62,023 nucleotides of DNA from NCBI GenBank assembly GCA_028284925.1, contig JANQQT010000179.1, forward strand, positions 1-62,023. The letters are read 5' to 3'. Positions 1 to 9,200 of this stretch are shown here, one piece after another. This DNA is from Phycisphaeraceae bacterium. GTDB lineage: Bacteria; Planctomycetota; Phycisphaerae; Phycisphaerales; Zrk34. The first letter of the stretch is position 1, and each line of letters begins with the position of its first letter. The notes below the pieces were generated by a model that was not told where the DNA came from, did not search any database, and saw only the letters and a list, made by a program, of their open reading frames with translations. The translations under genes were made by a program, and so were the position numbers.

Positions 1-1
1 T

Positions 2-190
2 ATCGTCAACGAACGCGGCGAACTCATTTTGGTCCGTGTCAATGAAAAACGATTTGCTCAACTTGGTAAAGCCGACATCCTGAATACCGGTGGCCGCGCA
101 TACGCCGCCTTATCTAAGGGTTATCTTTTCGCCCGCGACAAACGCACACTCAAATGCCTGGACATCAGGCGACCCGTCTCAAAGCCATAA
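2..190 (+). CDS. C-terminal end of a PQQ-like beta-propeller protein (5' partial)
   Basis: An open frame enters from the left edge and stops at TAA 188-190, giving 62 residues. The residues (…GELILVRVNEKRF…, then …GYLFARDKRTLKCLDIR) resemble the last blade of PQQ-binding-like/BamB-type beta-propeller proteins, in which a final strand reads like 'gyLyvRdkktLkCLDlr'. These are usually secreted in planctomycetes. The remaining blades lie outside the window, so the family call rests on the last blade alone. The Tat oxidoreductase follows 143 bp downstream on the same strand. Confidence 0.55.
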   Translation: MVNERGELILVRVNEKRFAQLGKADILNTGGRAYAALSKGYLFARDKRTLKCLDIRRPVSKP

Positions 191-333
191 CCAATCTTCG
201 GAACTTGCGCCACATTTCCGGTTACGTCGAATCAAAGATTCGCGGAGATTTTCATTCACCAACTCAAAGAGCCATTACAATAGGCGCCACACAGGCAGTG
301 ACTTCCACAGATCTTATTTGAAGGAGCATGGAC

Positions 334-1779
334 ATGGGCCGCTTGAATCGACGTAGGTTTATCCAGCAAAGTGCAATGGCGGGCTTTGGCGCCGGCTTGA
401 TCATTTCCGGAACCAGCACGTCCGGGCGCGTGACCGGAGCCAATGAACGGATCAACATCGCCGTCGCCGGCATCAACGGTCGCGGCAGAAGTCACTACAA
501 CGCCCACGCCGGCAAGAAAGACCGGATGGTGACCTATCTGATCGATCCGGATGCCAGGCTGTTTGAACATCGCTCCAAAGACGTCGAGAAACGTCAGGGT
601 GGTAAGCGGCCTACTTGTGTTCAGGATGTCCGCAAGGCTCTTGAGGATAAGAACCTTGATGCCATCTCCATCGCCACCTGCAATCACTGGCATGCGTTGA
701 TGACCATCTGGGCCTGTCAACACGAAAAGGATGTCTATGTCGAGAAGCCGATGAGTCACAACGTTCATGAAGGACGCGTTGCGGTTGAAGCCGCCCGCCG
801 CTACAAACGAATCGTGCAGCACGGGACGCAGCAACGCTCCAGCGGCGGACGTTACAACGAGATGGCCGCCCTCGCCTCAGGAACCTACGGCAAGCTCACC
901 GTCGCCAAAGGATACTGTTGCAAACCCCGATGGAGCATTGGGACAAAGAAGACTCAAAAGCCGCCTGCCAAACTTGATTTCAACATGTGGTTGGGCCCTG
1001 CAAAGGAGCAATCCTATCACGGCAACCTTGTCCATTACAACTGGCACTGGTTTTGGGATTTCGGCAACGGTGACACCGGGAATCAGGGTGTTCACGAAAT
1101 GGACGTGGCACGATGGGGCATTCCCGGCGCCACACTCCCCAAACGTGTCTTTGCGCTTGGCGGAAGGTTCGCCTACAAGGACCAGGGCCAAACGCCAAAC
1201 ACGCAGATTGCCGTCTACGAATACGATGACGCCCTTCTACTTTTTGAGACACGCGGTCTTGTCGGTAAGAAAGGTGTTCCTCGGATTGTCGCCAATGAGT
1301 TTTACACGACCGAAGGCGTCATCAAGGGTGGTAAGTTCTTCAAGCACGGTTCCAACCGTGGTGAAAGCTTGAAACGGTTCGATTACCAGGCCCCGCCCGG
1401 AAACATTTTCGACAACTGGATTCACGCCATTCGCACACGCAATGTCGGTGACCTTCACGCCGATGTCGAAAAAGGTCATTATTCCTCTGCACTTTGTCAC
1501 CTTGCCAACGTTTCGCAGCGGATGGGAAGTCGGCGGGAATGGGGTGGCAAGGCGGGATTGCAGGGTGATAACGAAATTGTCGCCGCGTCACTGGCGGCAG
1601 CCAGGGACAATCTCGTCAAGGTCGGTGTGCCCGTCAAGGGCCTCAAGGTCCAGGTCGGCAGGGTTCTGAATATCGATCCTGCGACCGAACGCGTCACCAA
1701 CCTTCCTGATGCCAATAAGCTCATGACGCGTGAATATCGCAAAGGTTTTGAATTGCCGAAGATTAAACGGGTGGGTTAA
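334..1779 (+). CDS. Tat-exported Gfo/Idh/MocA family oxidoreductase
   Basis: This 481-residue protein is an NAD(P)-dependent sugar/inositol-type dehydrogenase. The N-terminus carries a twin-arginine signal (NRRRFIQQSAMAGFGAG) and is followed by a Rossmann region starting near INIAVAGINGRGRSH. VYVEKPMSHN matches the EKP motif of the family, whose lysine is catalytic. The C-terminal alpha/beta domain ends in the usual planctomycete 'Gfo/Idh' tail. The start was set at 334 rather than 328 because AAGGAG at 321-326 lies 7 nt upstream of 334 but only 1 nt upstream of 328. Substrate is not predictable. Export through Tat suggests that the cofactor is loaded in the cytoplasm and that the enzyme acts in the periplasm. 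A strong hairpin terminator follows. Confidence 0.93.
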   Translation: MGRLNRRRFIQQSAMAGFGAGLIISGTSTSGRVTGANERINIAVAGINGRGRSHYNAHAGKKDRMVTYLIDPDARLFEHRSKDVEKRQGGKRPTCVQDVRKALEDKNLDAISIATCNHWHALMTIWACQHEKDVYVEKPMSHNVHEGRVAVEAARRYKRIVQHGTQQRSSGGRYNEMAALASGTYGKLTVAKGYCCKPRWSIGTKKTQKPPAKLDFNMWLGPAKEQSYHGNLVHYNWHWFWDFGNGDTGNQGVHEMDVARWGIPGATLPKRVFALGGRFAYKDQGQTPNTQIAVYEYDDALLLFETRGLVGKKGVPRIVANEFYTTEGVIKGGKFFKHGSNRGESLKRFDYQAPPGNIFDNWIHAIRTRNVGDLHADVEKGHYSSALCHLANVSQRMGSRREWGGKAGLQGDNEIVAASLAAARDNLVKVGVPVKGLKVQVGRVLNIDPATERVTNLPDANKLMTREYRKGFELPKIKRVG

Positions 1780-1804
1780 TTGTGACCGTCAGTCTGAGTC
1801 CCTT

Positions 1805-1829
1805 AACCCCGCTCTATCGCGGGGTTTTT
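1805..1829 (+). terminator. Rho-independent terminator after the Gfo/Idh gene
   Basis: A 6-bp perfect GC stem CCCCGC/GCGGGG (1807-1812 with 1819-1824) has a 6-nt loop and is followed directly by five T residues. It sits 26 bp after the stop codon at 1779. Confidence 0.85.
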
Positions 1830-1924
1830 ACATGAATCAACGCAGCTGTTGCCAACGGAATCAACACGCATGGCGGGCTATACTTTCTTTCCGATTTGGA
1901 TACTTCATGAAGAGGACTTGAGCA

Positions 1925-2431
1925 ATGACTAGGAAATATCGATGGGTCGTGTGTTGTGTATTGGGCTTGTTCGGTCTGACCATGTTGAATATGACCGGCT
2001 GCGGTTCCGAACCCGAAGTCCCGGAAACGGTCAAATTTAATTATAAGTTCTTCGACCTTCAGGTGTCCGAAGAGGATCCGGTTTTTGAGTGGCCTCTGGA
2101 ATATCCGGGCAAGCACATTCCGCCATACTTTCCTTTGGATATTGATGAAGATATGGGTGAAGCACGTTACCTGATGCTCTACACGTTTGAGGATGGTTCG
2201 GAACTGGAGTTCTACCTTCACACCAAGTCTGATCGAACGTTTTATCTGAGGGAGGGAGAAAAGACGGTTCAAAAATTCACGTTCAGTCAACGAAGCGTCG
2301 AACGCCAGGATACCAAGGAAGAGACACGCAAAGCCTTCCTGGCCGAACTGTCTGAAGCGGCATCGGTGCAAATCCTGCCTTACTTGCGCCGCAAAGCTGT
2401 CGAAGCTGCCATGAAAAAGAAAAAGTCCTGA
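1925..2431 (+). CDS. Hypothetical lipoprotein
   Basis: The product has 168 residues. It begins with a type II signal peptide (MTRKYRWVVCCVLGLFGLTM) ending in a lipobox MTGC, so it is expected to be lipid-anchored. The mature part is acidic and mixed alpha/beta (…FKYNYKFF-like strands, GSELEFYLHTKSDRTFYL), with a basic Lys-rich C-terminus (AAMKKKKS). No family was recognised. GAGG at 1912-1915 (GAAGAGGACTTGAGCA) provides a Shine-Dalgarno at about 9 nt. The P-loop gene downstream starts 8 bp after the stop, so the two probably form an operon. Confidence 0.75.
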   Translation: MTRKYRWVVCCVLGLFGLTMLNMTGCGSEPEVPETVKFNYKFFDLQVSEEDPVFEWPLEYPGKHIPPYFPLDIDEDMGEARYLMLYTFEDGSELEFYLHTKSDRTFYLREGEKTVQKFTFSQRSVERQDTKEETRKAFLAELSEAASVQILPYLRRKAVEAAMKKKKS

Positions 2432-2439
2432 CTTTCTCC

Positions 2440-3018
2440 ATGCGCCGCATCGCAGTCATCGGAACGAGTTGTAGTGGAAAGACCACTTTGGCGCGACAGC
2501 TTGCCGACCATTTTCACATACCGCATACCCAATTGGATGAATTGTATTGGTTGCCCAACTGGACGGAACGGGAGGCGCCGGATTTTCTGGAGAAGGTCGA
2601 TCAGGTCACCTCGCAGGAATCGTGGGTTATCGATGGCAACTACAGCGTTTCGCGGGATCTGATTTGGGGGCGGGCCGATACGGTGATCTGGCTCAACTAT
2701 GAATTCGCCATCGTCTTCTTGCGGGCATTACGCAGAACTTTGCATCGTGCCTGGACGCGGGAAGAACTGTTTTCCGGGAATTTTGAGTCCTTCCGCTTGT
2801 CGTTTTTCTCACGTGACTCCATACTGCTTTGGGTGATTCAGAGCTGGCGACGCGTTCGTAAACGATATCGCGCGTTATTTGACACCAGACCTTTTGATGG
2901 CCTTCAGATGCTGGAATTCACCCACCCCATTTGGACGAACCAATGGCTTGAAGCTCTTCGGGATTCAGGTCCAGCCGATGACGAACCGGGCACACCCCAA
3001 CCTGATCGTATCAGTTAA
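2440..3018 (+). CDS. P-loop kinase-like NTPase (AAA_17/FlaR-like)
   Basis: The 192-residue protein starts with a Walker A motif GTSCSGKTT (residues 8-16), then HTQLDELYWLPNW, the pattern seen in small 'DNA topology modulation protein FlaR'/adenylate-kinase-like ATPases. A later strand VIWLNYEFAIVFLRALRRT and an arginine-rich helix complete the ASKHA-unrelated kinase core. In this family the substrate is generally unknown, and the historical link to DNA topology is weak. A soluble cytoplasmic NTP-dependent phosphotransferase is inferred. It follows the lipoprotein gene by 8 bp. Confidence 0.8.
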   Translation: MRRIAVIGTSCSGKTTLARQLADHFHIPHTQLDELYWLPNWTEREAPDFLEKVDQVTSQESWVIDGNYSVSRDLIWGRADTVIWLNYEFAIVFLRALRRTLHRAWTREELFSGNFESFRLSFFSRDSILLWVIQSWRRVRKRYRALFDTRPFDGLQMLEFTHPIWTNQWLEALRDSGPADDEPGTPQPDRIS

Positions 3019-3278
3019 CGAATCTGCTTCATGGTCGGGCTGCAAGCCATGATTGCGTATTACGTCCGCGTATGATTTTCATGCGGGCCGATAAGGTAAT
3101 CCATCATAAATCTGGCTGGTTACCCGCCGAATGGTCGAGGATTTTCGGTTACGATTGCGTTACCTGAACAAGTTGGGGATCGGGGCGTCTTCCTCATAGA
3201 GTAATTCATCGCCTCGTCGCGATGGTGGGCAGTTTTCAGTGCTACATTCAATTCAACGGAAACAGAAGGACCATGGTC

Positions 3279-6200
3279 ATGCGTAGAGTGAAACGTTTGT
3301 ATTCTGGTTTGATTTGGGTGGGGTGTCTTTCGGCAATTGTCGGGCTTGGGGTCAGTCCGATGACAGTGGCCGCAGCCGACGCCAAGCCGGTTGTAAAGAT
3401 CGACGAGACGTTTGCGATCAAGGTTGCACTGCGCGCTCGCCAGTTTGATGCCGCCGCGCGCAGCGCCGACTCTGTTATCGCCGAAAGAGGCAAGCAGGTG
3501 GATGAGGCCCTTTATCTCAAAGCCCTTGCCCTCCAACTCGCCAATCGCCACGACCAGGCCGTCAAGACCGCCGATATCCTCATCGTCAAACACCCCAAGT
3601 CGTCCTGGTATTACAAGGCTCGTTTCCTCAAGGCCCAATCTCTCCTTCGACTCAAAAAGTTTGTCGATGCCGAGCGTATTTATGAAGAGGAAGCTAATCG
3701 CCTTCTATCCACCAGGCGCAAAAGCCGCATCGTCGGCGTCATCGTCAAGTTCGCTGATGCTCTCGCCAAGAAACAGGATGAAAAAGACCCCGGTTCACCC
3801 AAACCCGACTATCGCAAAGCCTACAAACTCTACGCCAAAGCACTGACCATGGAGATCGATCGTAACCTTCGCGATGAGGTCTTGTACAAAAAAGCCTACG
3901 CGATCGAGCAGGCCAGGAACTACAACGCGGCGATTCGCGATTACCGCACATACCTTCAGGAATTCGATCCCGACTGGATCGGCTCCGTCGGAAGCGTCGA
4001 ACGCATGAGAGGCCAGAAACGACAAAACCCACCCAAAGCAGGAAAATACGTCTACCTCGCCCGCTATCGACTTGTCAAAAGCCAACTCGGCGCAAACCAT
4101 TTCCCTCAATCCCGTCGCAATGCGCAGGATTTGATGGACCTGATAACCGGGCATCACAAGAACAAGAAGATGGGCGCGGAGGCGGCGAAGATGCTCGCCA
4201 ATACCAACTGGCAATTGCTGCGAACCTATCGCATGCCCCGTTGCAACTCTGCCGACTACTCCGCCGCCGTCAAAGCCGCCCGCGATTTTCTTGCCAAATA
4301 TCCGGATCACCCCTTTGCCGTCGAAGGCGCATGGAATCTCGCCGAAGCCCTCGCCGCCCGTGGCGAAGCCGACAAAGCCGTCATTGCTTTCGAAGCATTC
4401 ATGAACGGCAAGCTCTTCAAGCTCCCCGCCGGAGAACTGGCCGCCAAGCCTTTGAAGCGGCATGGCAAATCACCCGCCCGCCTCAAAGCCGACTGGGAAA
4501 AACTCGCCCTCTATCGCATCGCCATGATTCGAATGGGACAGAAACTCTACGACAAGGCGATGGTCCGATTCAATGCTTACATCAATCGCTATCCGGATGG
4601 CCCTCAATGGGGCGATGCCCAGCGACAGTTGATCAACGCCGAATTTGCGATGGCTGTCGACGCCGTTGCTGAGAAAAAGTACGACGATGCCAAGAACCGT
4701 TTCGAGCAGTTCCTGAAGAAGCACCCGCTGGAAAGCCGCAATGCCCAGGTTCTCTTTACGCTGGGGCAGATCGAGTTTGCCGCCGCCACGAAACTTGAGA
4801 AGGACAAGGCCGATACCAAACTCATCGCCACCGCATACGCACGCGCCATCGATCAGTGGGCGCGCCTCGTCAGCAAATACCCACGCACCAACGAAGCCTC
4901 CCTTGCCCTCTATCGCACGGGGCTGATTTATGAAGAGAAGCTCAAGGATCTCGATAAGGCACTGGAGACCTATCGCCGCCTGACATGGGGTTCTTATGCG
5001 TCAAGCGCTCGCAATCGCATTACCTTCATGACCAAAAAGCAATTGCTCATCCAGACAGAGCGCACCTGGCGATCCAACGAAAAGGCCAAGATCAAACTCG
5101 ACGTTCGCAACATCGAAAAGCTCACGGTTCGCCAGTATTTTCTGGATTTCGAAGCCTACTTCCGCAAGACCCACATGTCAGGCCGCGTCGAAGAGCTTGA
5201 CATCGCCCTCATTCAGCCGGACAAGACGTGGGAACTGAAGATCAATCAATACGCCAAATACAAACCGCTGACCCAGCACGTCGAAATTCCTTTCGCTGCC
5301 CAGAAGCGAGGTGTATGCATCGTCAACGTTTCCAATGATGACCTTGAAGCCACCACGCTCGTCGTCCGCAGTGACCTGGAAATGATGACGCGCGCCAGTC
5401 GCCACGAATTACTGGTCTTCGTACAGAATGTGCTTACCGGTAAACCTGAGGCCAACGCCCGGGTCTTATTGTCGGATGGGAAAAATGTATTTTCCTCCGG
5501 CCTTACCGGGAAGGACGGTGTCTTCATCAAGAAATACGATGAGTTGAAATCCATCAATACGCTTCGCGTCCTCGCCCAGAGTGATGCAGGATACGCCTTT
5601 GGCGGCGCAAGCCTATCCGGGCTTCGCTTTGGGTCCGGCCTCACCCGGAAAGGATACATCTACACCGATCGCTCTGTCTATCAACCCGGCCAGACCGTCT
5701 CCATCAAAGGCATCATTCGCGAGGTCAAGGACGGCAAATACCACGTTCCGGCCGGTAACAAATATCTGGTGGACATCCGAGATGCACATAGTCGTCTCCT
5801 GCGACAAGTCGAGGTTAAACTTTCCGAATACGGATCTTTCTCCGTCGCGACTCCTCTCGCCAAAGGCTCACCTGTTGGCTCCTACGTCATCACCGCAAGG
5901 CCCGCGGACAAGGATCGTCAACATCTGATCTACACCGGTCGCTTCCAGGTACGCACCTTCCAACTCGCGAAGATGAAGCTTAGCTTCAAGTTCGATCGCC
6001 GCGTTTACTTCCGCGGCGAAAAGGTCAACGCGACAATCTCCGCCGCCTATTACTGGGGTGAACCGCTTGTCGGCAAATCCATTCGTTACACCCTCCCCGA
6101 TGGCAGAACTTATACGGAGAAAACCGATGCCAAAGGAAAACTCAAAGTTGAATTTGATACGTCCGGCCTGACCCCCGGCCGCGCTCTGCTGTTCCAGGGG

Positions 6201-9200
6201 CAGATCATCGGCGAAAACGTCACTGCCCGCAAAGCCGTCTACCTTCCCAAACTTGGATACGCCATCACCGGCAAAGTCTCCCAAAAGGTCATGCTCGCAG
6301 GTGAAGGCTTCGACCTGAACGTCACAACAAAAACCCCCGATGGCAAACCGGTGGGCAAATCTCTCAAGGTCACCGTATTGCGAAGAGAACAGGGCACAAA
6401 AGATCCCGTCCTCAGCGGCGTTCCCTGGCTCCGTCGTCCCGTCCCTGCTACCGCCGATGTCACCATCAGCGAACACAAAGTTTCCACCGATGATAAGACC
6501 GGCAAAGGTGTTCTCAGGCTCGCCCTCAACAAAGGTGGTGCATACGTCCTCCGCATCGCCGGCGAGGATCGCTTCAAGCAAACCGTCACCACCGAACAAC
6601 GCCTGTTCATTTCCGATGATGAAGACCGCGTCAAGCTCCGCATGTTCACCACCACCGACACACTCAAGGTGGGCGGCAAGACCAAAGTTAAACTCCACAG
6701 TCGTCTCAAGAACAACCTTGCACTCCTTACCTTCGAGTCCGACCGAATCATCTCCTACCGCATCGTTCCCATCAAGAATGGTTCAAATGATGTTGCCATT
6801 AACGTAGGTCATGAACACTTCCCCAACTTCCAACTCGCCGCCACCGTCATGGATGGCAAACACCTCCGCACATCCAATCACCACTTCAAGGTCGAACGCG
6901 AACTCAAGGTCACCGTCGAGCCTCTCAAGAAAATATACGCCCCGGGTGAAGGGGGTAAGGTTCGCCTCAAGGTCACCGACCAGACCGGCAAACCCGTTGC
7001 CGCCGAACTGAGCCTTGCCATGGTCGACCAGGCTCTCTTCGCTCGTTTTGGCGACCATGCCCCGCGTATCCTCGATTTCTTCCAGCGGGACGCCATGCGA
7101 CGCGTCGAATTCCGCGCAGGTTCAAGCAACGGTTTCAACTACACCGCCACCACACGCGCCATCGTCCGCGCCTACACCGATGAACGCGACCGCCTCGCAC
7201 GCCTCACCCGCGCTCAAAAGGAACTCGAACGCGTCCAGGCATGGAACCAGATCACCGCGGAACGCAACCGAAAACTCAGCATGCTCGGGCTGAAGGTCGC
7301 AAGCGGCGAACTTTCCAACGATACCGACAAAGCCCTCGGCGACCTTCGACAGCGTGAGAGCATTCGCTCTGGGTGGGGCATCCGAAGCTACGGTCTCGAT
7401 GCCAACAGTTGGCACTACGGCCAACGCCTTGACCGCGGGATCGGTTACGCCGGCGGACAGGGTCAGGCAGGGGTGCAGGCCAGCGGCGGAGCCGGCCGCG
7501 CCACCGCACAGCTCTTTGCCGATCAACTCCAAACACAACTCGACGGTGCTTTCCAACAACCCGGCAACTTTAACGAGCCGCATGACCAACGAAACATTGA
7601 CCGATCCGTAAACGCCAACGACTCCGGCCGCTTCATCGGCAATCGGAACGAACAAACAATCCGTGCTACCGGAGACGTTCCATTGGAGTTTGGTATGGAT
7701 GAGGAAATCGACGAATCCAAATCTGGACGCGATGGCAGATCCATCACGCCCCGCTACGAACTCCCCGATGCCGTCCGCTGGTTCCCCGCCATTGTCACCA
7801 ACGACAAAGGCGTCGCCATCATCGACATCACCATGCCCGACAACACCACCAAATGGCGACTCACCGCCCGAGGTGTTACCAAGAACACACTCGTTGGCGA
7901 GGCAACCGCCAGCCTCATCACCCGCAAGGACTTCTTCATCTCCCTCAAGGCTCCCGCCACTGCCTACGAAGGTGATACTCTCCAGCTCCTCGCCCGCCTC
8001 CACAACCTCGCCGGTTTCTCCGGCAAGGCCAACGTCAAACTCACACTCCGCGCAAACGGTCGCCAGATCAACCAGTCCGCCCGGGATGTCAACATTAAGA
8101 AAGGCCAGACCGCCGAGTTCCTTCTCGACGCCATCAAAGTCGGTAATGTCGATTCCCTCGAAGCCACCCTCTCCGTGACCGCCGGCAAACATCGCGATGC
8201 CCTTGTCGTCAAAATCCCCGTCGAACCCTACGGCCTTGAGTACGCCGACCACCGAGGCGGCGCCGCCAAAAACTCCGCCACGCTTAAGCTCAAGCTCCCC
8301 GATAAACAGAAATATCGCTCCCGACACATGTCCCTCGTCATCGGCCCGCATCTGAAAAAACAGATCATCCGTATGGCTCTCAGTCCCTCGCTCAGCACCC
8401 GGCCTCAACACGGCTTCCGTGATGCCCGGCGTGCCATCGCTCCGCCCATTGGCTCATTCCCCGGTACCGAACTCCTCGCCGCCGTCAGCGGCCTCGAATA
8501 CGCGCGCAAAACCAAAGCCCCGACTGTCGACCAGGCTCAACTCGTCGAACGCGTCCGCACCCTCGTCGGTTCCGTCGTCGTCTCACAACATTCCGATGGA
8601 GGCTGGGGATGGGGCGGCCATAACCGCAGTGACTGGGCCGTCACCTCCACAACTTACTGGGCACTCGTTTCCGCGAACGCGGCAGGCGTCAAGGTTCACG
8701 ATCGTGCCCTCGCCCGAGCCGAAAACTATCTCGCCACCATCTTCAAATCCGTAGGTTCGACCGATTTCGATCCCAAAGCGGTTATTCTCCACGCCCAGTC
8801 TGTCAGTAAGAAGGCAGACTACAAACTCCTCAATCCTCTCCATCGTCGCCGCAATGATCTCAGCGCCATCGCCCTCGCGTACACCGCCCTTGCCTTTGCC
8901 AATCTCGATCGCAATGACTTCGCCTCCGAAATCCTTGCGGTCCTCGATAAGAAAGCCAAAACGCTTACCATTGATGACAAGCCCGTTTCTTATTGGGATG
9001 GTTCCACCAAACACAGTTGGCTTAACGATCGTGTCGAAACCACCGCCGTTGCCCTCCTCGCCTACCTCAAAGTCAAGCCTGACTCCCCCAACGCCGCCCG
9101 TGCAGCCGCCTACCTACTCAACCATCGCGGCGCCCTCCGCATCCGTCCCGCCAAAGCACGCGGCCCGGTCGTCACCGGCCTCGCCCAATACTTCGGCAAA

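Noticed and set aside
7122-8411. 429-codon open frame antisense to the A2M gene
   Set aside because: The C-rich third positions of the sense gene avoid antisense stops. The product is Gly/Val/Asp-rich without family resemblance.
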